A stretch of DNA of 64,000 nucleotides from Salvia splendens (lineage: Eukaryota > Streptophyta > Magnoliopsida > Lamiales > Lamiaceae), in NCBI RefSeq assembly GCF_004379255.2, contig NC_056034.1, positions 6,636,501-6,700,500 on the forward strand, in the 5' to 3' direction. This document shows positions 24,386-35,443 of the stretch, piece after piece. The notes under the pieces are model-generated. The model ran no database searches, was not told the origin of the DNA, and saw nothing but the letters and a program-made list of their open reading frames with translations. Numbering within the stretch: the stretch's first letter is position 1; every line of letters starts with the position of its first letter. The translations under genes and the position numbers were made by a program.

Positions 24386-24498
24386 CTCCTATTTCATACT
24401 CATTTCAATCACAAACACACATCTATTTCTCTCTATTTCCACCCCAATTTTCATCTCAAATCAACTCTATTTTCCTTCTCCCAAATTTAATCAAACTA

Positions 24499-25749
24499 AT
24501 GGATCCTTATGAACAAATGCGTCAAATATTGGAACAATCACTTGAAGAAGATCGACGACGGGAGGCGGAAGAAGCCGCTCCGCCCCAACGTCGCTCCCGT
24601 ACGTACATCCATCGTAACCGGGAGGAAGCCGCCGCAAGGTTAGTACGCGACTACTTCTGCGATAACCCGGTTTGGGGAGATACGTACTTCCGTCGCCGTT
24701 TCCGCATGGGGAAACCGTTATTTCTCCACATCGCGAATACTTTGGCAGCCCGGGAAGAGTTCTTCCAAGAAGGGTTCGACGCGGTCGGACGTCCCAGCCA
24801 CACGACGCTGCAGAAATGTACTGCAGCAATCCGCCAGCTTGCGACTGGACAAACGGCCGACATGTTCGACGAATACCTCCACATCGGAGATAGCACTGGG
24901 CGAATGTGCTTGCTCAAATTCTGCAAAGGCATCCGGGCAGCCTTCACCGACGAATTTCTCCGGAGGCCAAGCACGGCCGATTGTCAGTTCCTTCTCGACC
25001 TTCACGAAACAGTGCACGAATTCCCAGGGATGCTCGGCAGCGTCGATTGCATGCACTGGCAATGGAAGAATTGCCCGGTGGCGTGGAAGGGGTCCTACAC
25101 GAGCGGCCACAAAGGTACCCACCCAACCGTTATACTCGAGGTTGTTGCCGACTACCGCCTTTGGATCTGGCACGCGTACTTCGGGGTCCCCGGGTCGAAC
25201 AACGACGTAAACGTGCTCAACCAGTCCGACCTCTTGACCGAAGTTTTGGATGGTAAAGCGCCGGCCATCAACTTCGTCGCCAACAATCGGCTTTATAAAA
25301 TGGGGTACTATCTCGCCGATGGCATCTACCCGAAGTGGCCTACCTTCGTGAAGACGTGCAGTGGGTCTGCGAACCCAAAGCAGGCTCTTTTTGCGCAGAA
25401 GCAGGAGGCTGCTCGCAAGGATGTGGAGAGGGCGTTCGGGGTTCTCCAAGCGCGCTTCAACATCATCAAAGCCCCGGCTCGTACGTGGTTCATGGAGAAC
25501 ATGGTCGACATCATGTATACGTGCATAATCTTGCACAACATGATTGTCCAAGACGAAGGACCCGAGGCGGGAAATTGGTTCGACCCCGAATCCCCCGGAA
25601 GCTCAACCGCAAGTAGTCCGCCTCGAAGTGGAGCGCATCCGTCTATACAAGAACGGTTATCTATTCGTGCAAGGACACGCGACTCTAGCGCCCACACCCA
25701 ACTCCAACATGATCTAATTGAGCACATTTGGGCAAACTTTGGCGGATGA
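24499..25749 (+). CDS. PIF/Harbinger transposase (DDE_Tnp_4 / HARBI1-like nuclease)
   Basis: An uninterrupted 416-codon frame encodes a nuclease-type transposase. The N-terminal 60 residues are charged (likely DNA-binding/flexible). A helical region follows, then the catalytic domain: GSVDCMHWQWKNCP with D183, PGSNNDVNVLNQSDL with D236, ADGIYPKW with D274, and KDVERAFGVLQARF with E310, which together carry the DDE acidic residues of the family. CIILHNMIVQDEG (about 342-354) is the usual C-terminal motif. The tail ends in a short helix (LIEHIWANF). Length is normal for the family and there is no lesion, so catalytic competence is plausible. The start is the first Met after the TATA box. It cuts and rejoins DNA at GAGCATCC-type ends with TWA targets. 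Confidence 0.93.
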   Translation: MDPYEQMRQILEQSLEEDRRREAEEAAPPQRRSRTYIHRNREEAAARLVRDYFCDNPVWGDTYFRRRFRMGKPLFLHIANTLAAREEFFQEGFDAVGRPSHTTLQKCTAAIRQLATGQTADMFDEYLHIGDSTGRMCLLKFCKGIRAAFTDEFLRRPSTADCQFLLDLHETVHEFPGMLGSVDCMHWQWKNCPVAWKGSYTSGHKGTHPTVILEVVADYRLWIWHAYFGVPGSNNDVNVLNQSDLLTEVLDGKAPAINFVANNRLYKMGYYLADGIYPKWPTFVKTCSGSANPKQALFAQKQEAARKDVERAFGVLQARFNIIKAPARTWFMENMVDIMYTCIILHNMIVQDEGPEAGNWFDPESPGSSTASSPPRSGAHPSIQERLSIRARTRDSSAHTQLQHDLIEHIWANFGG

Positions 25750-26065
25750 AATTATTAAAATTGTGTACTTTTATTTTTTTATGATTTTAATTGTGTGCTT
25801 TTTATTTTTTTAAGTTTAAGTTGTAACTTTGTTTTAATGTTGTGTGTTTTTTAATAAAATGTGTTTGTTTTTTTAATTGAATTGAGTTGAAATTAAAAAA
25901 AAATGAAATTGAATGAATAGTAATTTAAGGAACGGTTAAGGAACGAGGGTTGCAGGTTCCGTTCCTTAGTTAAGGAATGGAGTAAAAAAGTACAGTGGGG
26001 CCCTCAAATAGTGGTTTAAGGAACGGTTAAGGAACGGTATAGGAACAGCGTTGTGGATGGCCTTA

Positions 26066-26632
26066 TAAATCATCATAATATCGTCATTATTGAGTTTGGT
26101 TACATTATTTGTTATTAGGCAATGATTGGGCTGGAGCGACCTAATCCACTACATTATGCATCCTCAATATGTAATTAAGTACTTTGACAATTGTTATAAA
26201 AATTGAGTATACTATAATACAGTCCCATGCACCATATAAATATAACTGCGTGTTTCGTCATGCACAATTTAGTTATATTTGAGGTGTCTATTTAGACATT
26301 ATTGCACACGTACCCTACTTAATTAATTCAACTTCTTTTCTTTTTCAATGATAAACAAATTCCGAATATTTTTAGTTAAGTAGAACTCTGAATAATATAT
26401 CCAAATAATGATCACATGTAGATTGTTTTTCTGGCACATTCGTATCAGTTATAGATTAGACAGTTGTTTTTGGTTTTATGGTGTCATATTATATAAAGAT
26501 AATATATTCGATCGACCATTTCAAAATTGACTACTTTCGTTCGATTTTTTTACTTTATAGTTTGTGATAGTTATTCATCCATATAAAACCGAAGAATATT
26601 ATTGCATTTTTAAAATGTGCACACTCAAGGAG
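26066..26632. other. Intergenic DNA between two transposons
   Basis: AT-rich, no frame or repeat end that can be named. It separates the Harbinger element from the hAT element. Confidence 0.5.
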
Positions 26633-27118
26633 CATGGGCGGACTTGGAGATAAGCATTAGCAAGGGCTATATTTTCAAAATATAGTTTAAAAATATTTTT
26701 TAAGTAATTTATATGATTAATAAGGGCTTTAATATAAATATAGATATAAAATAGGAATAAATTATAAAAAATTATGAAAGAAAAATGTTAAAAAAATAAT
26801 TCATTAAGAGCATCCGCAATGGCGGCCGTCCCGGCGGACGTCCGCCATTAGGCGAGAGAGGCACGGATACGGACGTCCGCTGCGGACACCGGAGTTCCGT
26901 GGCGTTCCCGGGACGTCCGTGCGGACGTCCGCCATTGCGTTGACGACGACGGACGTCCCGATTTTTTATTTTATTTTTTATTTTTTTAAAAAACTCTATA
27001 TATGTTAGGGAGATTTTTAAGGAGTTTCGAACATTGTAAATCAGTCATTCGATTATCAGAAATTATATTTCCGGATGAATTTTCTACAGAACAACTTTAA
27101 TGGAAATAAAAAATTTCC

Positions 27119-27184
27119 AAGCTGGCCTGGGGCTCTGCCCCTTGGACCCCGCAACTCGGGGGCGCTGCCCCCGAACCCCCGTCT
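27119..27184. repeat. GC-rich palindromic block
   Basis: Two hairpin-forming words, GGGGCTCTGCCCC and GGGGGCGCTGCCCCC, are separated by TTGGACCCCGCAACTC and followed by GAACCCCC. It stands out sharply from AT-rich flanks. Origin not recognised with confidence. Confidence 0.6.
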
Positions 27185-27549
27185 TTCAAACAAGCGTGCA
27201 CTCCGCACTTCCAAACTTATATGATGTCTCTTATGACAATATTGATCAATCAAGTTAATCCAATGACACTAAAATAACCATCAATATATACGGTTCGTTG
27301 AACTATGTATTTTTGTTTTAACTATGCATTTTATTTTAAAATTATGTATGTTTTTTTAATGATTATGTAACTTTTCTTTTAAATAAAGTGGTTGTATTTT
27401 CTCCGTATTCGTGTCAAAATTTTAATTCCGTAAATTGTTTAATTTGGTGAATTTGTGAATTTTTATTATTGTGGGAAGTTCGTCGAGATGTCCGCCACTA
27501 TGCAGTGGGAAGTTCTTATGACATGACATGAGGTGTTTTCGGGTTATAA

Positions 27550-28176
27550 AAGTTCAGCCCTAACCCTAAAAGCTCGGGTTTCGGGCTAGCCCATCGGGTT
27601 AATCGGGTTGCTATTGATAAAATTAACATGCGATCAATCCAATAAATAATGGTGAAAATTAGTTATATTTATAAAATGTAAAATATTTAATTATGATAAA
27701 TTTGAGATATATGCGTAAACTCAAATATTAACATGATCAAATACTAATATTTGAGATTTATGCCACATAAAACATAAACATCAAGAAATTTTAAAGCATG
27801 TTTAGAAATTTAAATATATTTTTTTAGTGAATTTGAAGTTTCTAATTCATTTATCTATTATTATATTAATAAAAACTTGATATATAATTTATATATTTAA
27901 TATATAAAATGGAAAGTTATTTTTTCAGTAATCTGTATTATAAAATAATCAATGAAGTGTCAAATTAGAGTCAAACAAATAGAACAATATAAATTTTATC
28001 GGGTTTTCGGGCCAGCCCATCGGGTTTTCGGGTCTGGCCCTAACGGGTTGCGGGTTAATCGGGTGCGGGCTAATCGGGCTGTAATTTTATCGGGCTGGAA
28101 ATTTTCAGCCCTAACCCTATAAATTTGGCGGGCTATTCGGGTCAGCCCACGAATTGCGGGCTAAATTGACATCCCT
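27550..28176. mobile_element. hAT-like fragment rich in CGGGTT/GGGCT words
   Basis: The right end, GCGGGCTAAATTGACATCCCTA, is a familiar hAT-like terminus in plants. Both edges are dense in CGGGTT, GGGCTGGCCC-like and GCCCTAACCC words; the middle is AT-rich. The left terminus has lost the matching end, so this is a truncated copy. Confidence 0.45.
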
Positions 28177-28828
28177 ATCCGCGGGGATGTCCGCCGGGAC
28201 ATCCGCACCAGTGTGAATGCCCTAAGGGCTACAGCCCTACCTTTCTCTACGTGAGTCCGCCCATATCAAGGAGTATATAAGATGATTCGATTTTCCAATT
28301 AATTAACGATGAAATATTTTACAAACTAAAATGTACTTCATTAAATTTATTTACTACTCTAACTCTCTTACCATTTATATTTGGAAATATCAAAATATCT
28401 ATTGGACCGTTAATGCCATCATATTCCACATTCATCACTGTGTTGTATTGGGATTTTCGAAAGAAAAAACATAACCATATTGGTAAAACTAAAATGTTAA
28501 TTTTGACTATGATATAGTAGTACTTTGTTCGTGATTAGAATTAAATAGTGTGAATTGACTTCTATAAATAGAGTTATTGGGTCAGGAGATCTCAATTAGC
28601 TGAGTTTTCCTTCTCAAATATAGATTGAATTAAGCATTAGTATCCATAATCTTTATTCAAAAGCTACAGTTATATATGAGGTGATATTTGGATGGAAATT
28701 GGATACGATGGTCAACTAATAAAATTTTACTCTACTTGATTATTCTGTTATAGACTCCATAAGTACTAAGAAGCTAGATATACAAATAATGATAATCTTC
28801 TGTTTATATGCATTTGAAATAATTGTAG

Positions 28829-28930
28829 ATAAATATAAATATAAATATAAATATAAATATAAATATAAATATAAATATAAATATAAATATAAATATAAAT
28901 ATAAATATAAATATAAATATAAATATAAAT
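28829..28930 (+). repeat. (ATAAAT)n microsatellite, about 17 units
   Basis: A perfect hexanucleotide array of about 100 bp. Its regular open frames on the minus strand are an artefact of the repeat. Confidence 0.95.
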
Positions 28931-29361
28931 AATACGAAAGACAAAACACATAAATAGGGAGTACTACTATTTATAAGTAAAATAAATCGAGTAAATAGAT
29001 TGATGTTTCCGCAAAAATGGTCGGCTTGACGTAAAAACAAGACGAGAGTGGCAGTAGTGAGACAGGGAGTGGAGATAGCAATTCCGCATGACTAATGGCA
29101 TAATATATACTGTAAATAATGAATGAAAAATATTCCATTCCAAATCCTCTCTATAGTTTTAACACCGGAGGCGCACCGTAGCATAGAATTCGCACAGATC
29201 CACCTGCATTTGCGCGCAAGTTAGCCACCCCTGAACACCAAAATCACCACTGTCATCATCATCTTCTCCTTCTGTTTTCCACCTGCGTAAAAAGAGTATT
29301 AAAATGCAGCAATAGTTGTGATTGTGATAGCTGTTGCCGCATAATAATTGGGTTGGCGCTA

Positions 29362-29399
29362 CCTCCTCCTCCTCCTCCTCCTCCTTCTCCTTCTTCTTC
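29362..29399 (+). repeat. (CCT)n/(TTC)n microsatellite
   Basis: Seven to eight CCT units run into TTC units about 470 bp before the MAP65 start codon. It is a typical 5' flank pyrimidine tract. Confidence 0.85.
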
Positions 29400-29870
29400 A
29401 TTTCTTTTTTAGTAGTAATACCTAATTTTTCCAATTTTCTCCCGTTTCTTTAAATTAATGAAATTAAACAACTAGACGCAAACAAAAAAGTTTGTTTTCA
29501 TCCGCGGGGTTGGTAGTTGTGTGTTCATTTGCGTTGAATTTAGCTTCAAATCTGTTAACGGCAGAGAGAGAAGTGGAAATGGTGGAGCATAGTCTCTTTT
29601 TGGCTTCTCCTTTTAACAACACATGTAAAGGAGACAGTGAGAGAAGGAGCCTTGATGCTGCTGCGCTTTTTCCTTTTTAGCTGTGAAAGCTAATATTCTC
29701 TACCTTGCTTCTTCTTGAGGACTGTAAAGCTCAAGCCTTTAGACCATTATTTTTTCCAAGGGTTTCTTTTGCCTTTTTCTCCTTTGCTCTGTTTGCCTTC
29801 TGCACATTGTTGAGTGGTGGTGGTGGTGGGAAGAAATATTAGAAAGGGAAGCGTTTAATCAGTGGTGAAA

Positions 29871-32800
29871 ATGATGACTGCTGCGTTTGGGAGTGATTCC
29901 ATCAGTTTCCATACAAGCAATACTTGTAATACTCTGCTCAAAGAACTTCAGGTTTCTCTCTCTCTGTCTCCCACACACACACACACACACACACACGGCG
30001 TTGAAAATGTTGAATTTTGACATCTTAAGTGCAATTTCCCTTTTTGGTTTTCTTGAGTAGTTTTCATGATTTCTGTTTAACTTTTTCACTTTGATTTTTT
30101 CTTCTTTCTTTTTCCATTTGTTAAATTTTATAGGATAAGGGTGGAAATCTATGTATGTACTATCATGTGTGGATATGTAATTTATTACTAGTAGTACTTC
30201 ATAAATTTTTCTGCATTCCTTTTTTCCCCTTCCAAGTTTTATCTTGAAGATTTTCCTCTCCAGTAAGCCTCTGTTTCTTCAGTCTCAAGGAGAAAGATTA
30301 ATTTTTTATCGATAGTTTCTCTGTTAAAGTTTATAATTTGTAAAGTATATGATGTCAAATATGTTCCTGTATATAACCTGAGTTTTCTAATGATAAAGAA
30401 AAGATGTAGTACTATTTCATAGTATCTCCTTGTTTGAATATCACAATATTTTTGTTTCCTTAGGTAAGACTGTGATGATGGTAATAGAGTGTGATTTACT
30501 TAGTGGTTTTGTTATTGTTTTGATGAACAGCAACTATGGACTGAAATTGGGGAGACTCAATCTGATAAAGACCGCATGTTAATGGAGCTTGAAAGAGAGT
30601 GTTTGGAGGTATACAGAAGAAAGGTTGATGAGGCCGCAAATGCCAAGGCTTGCCTTCATCAATCTATTGCTTCCCTGGAAGCTGAGGTTGCAATGCTTAT
30701 TGCAACTCTCGTGGAAATCAACATTAATTTGCCGGTAATGAAGCGGGTTTAGCACTTAAAACAATCAGCACTGCCATTTTGCATACTTTATTCTTTAATC
30801 CGACCTTCCGTTTCTTCCTTCCACTGAAATATTATTATAGAACATATCGTGCAAGAATGCGTAATAAGTACCTTTCTACTTTCACTTCCAAATTCGGCAA
30901 AGCTATAGTGATGGTTTGAATCACATGATTATGAGTGAAGCTGTACTACGCGCCCAATTCTTGTCAAATGGACTGAGCTGAGTAAAACAACATAAAGCAG
31001 TACAAAATCAATGTTTATCAAAGCTTTGAAAATTTCTCCTACTTGTTTTTGCTTATTAAATGAAGTTTTCTATATATTATTACGAGTGGCCCGTAGTTTG
31101 TAATTGGCTGAATGACAACTCCCTGATTCTGTATTCTTGTGGCGCTATATAAAACATTATGGTGTATTGCATTACACTGCATCTGCAATAATCTTATATT
31201 CTATTCTGTCCTGGTTATGCTATCTGTGTTATCTAGGCTATTTATTTACTGAGCTTTTCAGCTCCTTGTTGCATTGCTGAAAATTGCATTAAGAGACCAA
31301 AGTTAGAACCATTCATTATTATTAATATCAACTCGATTTCCATTATAAACGTTTGATTGGTTATATAATATTGATGGGGTGATATTTTCCAAACCAACAG
31401 GTGCAGTCTGACAAGAAAGCCCAATCTTTGAAAGGGAAACTAGCCTCAGTCAGACCGTTAGCGGAAGACCTAAAACTAAAGAAGGAGGAAAGAATGAAAC
31501 AATTTGCAGATATCAAGTCACAAATTGAGAAAATTAGCGGCGAGATCTCTGGTTATGGCAGTACTGCCAGTTCCATAAGCGCCTTGACTATGGAAGAACA
31601 AGACTTGTCAGTGAGAAAACTCACGGAACATCAATCAAAACTTCGTGTTCTTCAGAAAGAGAAGGTAGACGGGTGCATTAAACATGAAAATTCATGCAAA
31701 GAGTATATTCTGTATTGTGCATCCACTATTTCTGCATCTTTCCAGTCTTTATAATGAACTATAGCATGGAAACTTTATATGGCCTTATTATTTAATTTGG
31801 AAGTGCTTTATTCACAGTTTGAACTACTGTTTTTGCTGAAGGATACTGTAGAAGTCCCAAAATTGATTTGAGTACCCATTAGTTGCAACGGATATTTTGC
31901 TCGACTCTGGTTTTAAAACTACTCTTCTTCTTCTTCTTGGCAGTCTGAGCGTCTCCAGAAAGTCATGGATTATGTTAACGAAGTCCATACTTTGTGTGGT
32001 ATCCTTAGTATAGATTTTAGCCAAACTGTGAGTGATATTCACCCAAGCTTGCATGGTTCAAGTATGGGGCTTGTTACGAATATCAGCGACAGCACATTGG
32101 AGGGACTTGATCAAGCTGTCCTTAAGTTGAAAACGGAGAAAAAGTTCCGTCTTCAAAAGGTATTTGGACTCTCATAGTCTTTTGTCTGAATATTTTATTT
32201 TCTTGCTCATTAAGAACTATGGTTGCTGCAGTTGAAAGATGTTTCCGGGTCTCTCTTTGAACTCTGGAACTTGATGGACACATCGAAAGAAGACAAGGCT
32301 AGCTTACTGAGAATTACTTCTGTCCTTGGTTTGTCAGAATCAGAAATTGTGCAACCAGGCGCTCTTTCGCCGGAGATAGTTCAGCAGGTACAGAAGCAGT
32401 ATGAACTGCCCAACTGTGCGGCTTCTTTCCAGCAACGTTAGTTGATTATTTGGAATGTCATCTTTGACAGGTATCGGCAGAGGTTGAGAGGCTCACAAAA
32501 CTAAAAACAAGTAGGTTGAAGGAACTTGTGCTGAAGAAGAGGTCGGAGTTGGAAGATATTTGTTGTAAAATTCATATTCAACCAGATCAAAGCACAGCTG
32601 CTGAAAAAACCAGTGCATTGATTGATTCAGGTGATTAATCTGTTTCGTTAAGTACTTCTTGTCTCTCGTCCTCCCCCCCCCCCCCACAGTCTTGTTGATT
32701 CTTAGTGAAGTTAATGGGTGCAACTCGATCGTACTGCAGGCTTGGTGGATCCAAGTGAGCTCTTAGCTAACATCGAGGCACAAATATGTAGAGTCAAAGA

Positions 32801-33914
32801 CGAAGCTTTAAGCCGCAAAGAAATAATGGAAAAGATAGACCGGTGGCTTTCTGCATGTGATGAGGAAAAGTGGCTTGAAGATTATAACCTTGTAAGCTGC
32901 CATATCATGTTTAGGATATATTCAAAACAGATATTGGAGTTCTGTCACTACCAATTTATCATTTCTTTTTATTGATCTTCCAGGATCACAATCGTTACAG
33001 TGCTGGAAGAGGTGCACATATAAACCTTAAGCGTGCAGAGCGAGCAAGGATCATGATAAATAAGATTCCAGGTACTTTGTCTGACCCGTTGATGATATCT
33101 TTCCTTATCTTAGCTGATCGTATTTCTGGGGTTAATGAGATAAAATTTGCAGCTGTGGTTGATAATCTAATTAGCAGGACTCTTGCATGGGAGAAGGAGA
33201 AACAGAAGCTGTTTCTTTATGATGGAGTGAGTGATTTAAAATCTTTCAGTATATTGCAAGTGTTTTAGTGTTTTGCTCATTTATTCTGCCTGTAATATGC
33301 AGGTGCGTTTGGTGTCAATTTTGGAGGACTACAAACAAGCCAGACGACTCAAGGAAGAGGAGAAGAGGAGAGCTCGGGTAATTAAGATTAGATTATCTTT
33401 GTGAAATTCTTTGTTGATAACATGGTAAAGAAATAAAAGAACATTTTGTGTTGGCTTGGTGGTAGAGTGCTTAATGCGCCTTATGTTTCCTGAACAATAT
33501 GCTTGTAAGGAAAACAATCGAGCGATGATTTTCAATGGTTCTCATGTTCTTTTGCCCATCTACCTTTTCTCAATTTAGGATCAGAAGAAACTGCAAGATA
33601 TGCTACATACTGAGATAGAATCTATATATGGGTCTAAGCCAATTCCCAGGAGAAGCAACAGCTTCAGGAATCAAAACGGCCATCGAGCATATGGGAATGG
33701 ATCGGTGACACCCTCGCCTCGTCGCAACTCAGTTGGTGCTGCAACTCCCGAGCTCCTTACACCACGTTCATATTCAGGACGCCAAAACGGCTATTTCAAG
33801 GAAATGAGAAGGCTCTCCACTGCACCTCTGAACTTTGTTGCTATACCCAAAGAAGATACCATCTCATTTTCCTCTATTGGTGGCTCGGAGCCTGAGTCCC
33901 CTCCTCAAGTCTGA
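29871..33914 (+). CDS. MAP65: 65-kDa microtubule-associated protein (MAP65/Ase1/PRC1 family)
   Basis: Eleven exons give 601 residues: 29871-29951, 30531-30734, 31401-31664, 31944-32159, 32232-32387, 32471-32630, 32740-32891, 32984-33071, 33153-33226, 33303-33377 and 33579-33914. All junctions are GT-AG and frame is kept. MAP65 proteins dimerise through an N-terminal coiled coil and crosslink antiparallel microtubules in the phragmoplast and cortex. Seen here: TSNTCNTLLKELQQLW at the N-terminus, a long coiled-coil rod (about residues 30-330), the conserved microtubule-binding segment from WEKEKQKLFLYDG to EEEKRRAR, and a Ser/Pro/Arg-rich tail (SVTPSPRRNSVG) with likely CDK/MAPK sites. Length is near Arabidopsis MAP65-6/7, but I do not assign a number. 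Intron 1 holds an (AC)n tract and intron 6 a run of 13 or so C. Confidence 0.92.
29972..29996 (+). repeat. (CA)n microsatellite in MAP65 intron 1
   Basis: About 12 CA units lie 20 bp after the first donor site. Confidence 0.95.
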
Positions 33915-34395
33915 AGTATGTAGACATTACTGATCACTGTCTTGGTAGTTCTTGAGAAGTATCAGCTCATGTCTCATTTTGTTGTGCAGATGATGCGGTG
34001 GAATCGACAGGGGCTTGTCAATATAGGTGATGCACATCATCGTTTTAGCGTGTATTTAACTTGCATCTTGCTGATTTATGGAAGTATGGGGTAGCATAGT
34101 ATAGTGTTGTTTATTATATACTAGGAAATAGCTAATTGGAAATACTAGTGTATCGTGCTGTCGAATTAGGAGGGAGTTTTATGTTTATTGACGTCGGTTT
34201 GCTTGTATATAGGGCTTTCGGTTGTGGCCTGAGTTCTATTTTTTAGAGTATTCTGTTTGCGTTTTGGATTATTGGTGATTGCTTTGAAAGGTTCAAATAT
34301 GCAATACTCGATAGTCTATTCACATATTTTGAAATACTAGTGTAGAATTAACTGCCTTTATCTACACTAACGAAACTGGATGTGGAATCAGTCTT

Positions 34396-34576
34396 CTTTT
34401 TTTTTGGTTTGACCATAGGTGTTCCGAAATCGCCTTCGGCAGAATTGGATTAAGCCTGCTCGACCGGGCTTGCGGATTAAGGCCGAAAGTCTCTCAGCGG
34501 GTGGTGGGGTTTGAACCCGTGACCTCAAGGTCACCACAGCAGCACAGTTGGCGCCAACTGCGCTACAACCCGTTGG
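34396..34576 (-). mobile_element. tRNA-derived SINE
   Basis: On the minus strand it starts with a tRNA-like head containing an A box (GTAGCGCAGTTGGC) and a B box (GGTTCAAACCC), followed by a unique body and an A tail (T run 34396-34405 on the + strand). Flanks TGGAATCAGTCTTC and TGGAATCCATCTTT look like a 14-bp target duplication with three changes. Pol III transcribed, mobilised by LINE enzymes. It lies about 0.5 kb downstream of MAP65. Confidence 0.8.
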
Positions 34577-35443
34577 TGGAATCCATCTTTTTATGCTCAT
34601 ACGTGGACACAAAACAAACCCCAACTACTTAATGTTTATTTCCTTTTCAAAAATAGCAACTTTTGAAACTGACATCAATTTTTTAATGTACAATTGTTTA
34701 AAGTAATAGATATAAAAAAAAACTGAATTCATGTTAGAAATCAAGTGTACTAAAATTGTATTGATCACAAGAATACACGTATGAGGGAGAGACAATGAAC
34801 ACGTTAATTAATTGAAACATGGGGTACTTTTTAAATGTTAATGAATTATCTATATCAATTATCATGTTTGCCACCAAACCTCCAAATCCCTTTAAATATA
34901 TTAATCATCTAATAGGGTATAAATATATTCACAATAGATGTATACACAAACGTTTAAAATGAAACCATATTATACCTGTAATCTAATTATAAATTTATAA
35001 ATCATAATTAATTTTTATGACTCGAGGCCAGGGCGTGGAAATGGAGTTTAAATCTTAGATCTCAGTTAGTCACTATTTACAGAGCTTGATGTCCCCTTGG
35101 GCTTGGCTGAGTAAATCCTAATTATGGATTAGTAAACAAAAAATACTATACTCCAATTATAAAAAAATAACGCATTCAGCTCTATTGGAAAGTAATAATG
35201 GCGATTTTCCATAATTAGATAATGGTACGAGATACGAGGCGGGAGATCGGATAACAAAAATAATGGCATTTCGACGTGGCATGTTCCCATTGTGTGAAGC
35301 AGAATATTTACTGATTGCGAAACTAAAATTAGAATTTTATGTTTGGAGAAGAAGTCATGGGTGTGAGCATGGAGATGAATAAAATGGATAAAAACACGAA
35401 GGATTATCATTATCCTAGAATAAGAATAGTGAAACACACAAAA
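34577..35443. other. Intergenic DNA and CYP89A upstream region
   Basis: AT-rich sequence with no recognisable gene. The last 105 bp (35339-35443) is open in frame with CYP89A and has upstream in-frame ATGs, but it encodes a non-conserved leader, so I treat it as 5' UTR. Confidence 0.5.

Larger units (their letters stand above)
24010..26062 (+). mobile_element. PIF/Harbinger DNA transposon with intact transposase
   Basis: The 2,053-bp element is flanked by TTA on both sides (24007-24009 and 26063-26065). Its ends are inverted: GAGCATCCGCAACGC at the left, GCGTTGTGGATGGCC at the right. The left 240 bp is GC-rich and full of CCGTTCC/GGAACGG words; the right end repeats GGAACGG at least four times. 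The only gene is a transposase. The second protein normally needed by PIF/Harbinger elements, the SANT/Myb-like ORF1, is absent. Confidence 0.9.
26808..28222. mobile_element. PIF/Harbinger-type element nested in the hAT MITE
   Basis: TAA flanks both ends (26805-26807 and 28223-28225). The left end is GAGCATCCGCAATGGCGG and the right end is the imperfect inverse ACTGGTGTGAATGCCC-like sequence read on the other strand. The left 150 bp repeats GGACGTCC/GGACGTCCG palindromes. No transposase. It contains a GC-rich block (27119-27184) and a further hAT-like end (27550-28176). Confidence 0.7.
26633..28265. mobile_element. hAT-type MITE carrying a nested Harbinger element
   Basis: A perfect 8-bp duplication TCAAGGAG flanks the element (26625-26632 and 28266-28273). 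Ends are inverted: CATGGGCGGACTT at the left and GAGTCCGCCCATA at the right. Removing the inserted Harbinger element (26808-28222) leaves a MITE of about 218 bp, so this was a small hAT element that was later hit. Confidence 0.85.
28274..29870. other. Upstream region of MAP65
   Basis: About 1.6 kb without a gene. It holds a hexanucleotide array (28829-28930) and a CTC/TTC-rich tract (29362-29399), and ends in the 5' UTR of the MAP65 gene. A pyrimidine-rich stretch with many TTTCTC words lies at 29640-29800. Confidence 0.5.

Noticed and set aside
28740..29040. Minus-strand frames encoding YLYLYL or FIFIFI runs
   Set aside because: Direct translation of the (ATAAAT)n microsatellite.
34480..34570. 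tRNA-like sequence with A and B boxes
   Set aside because: It lacks a foldable acceptor stem and anticodon arm and continues into a body with an A tail, so it is a SINE head, not a tRNA gene.
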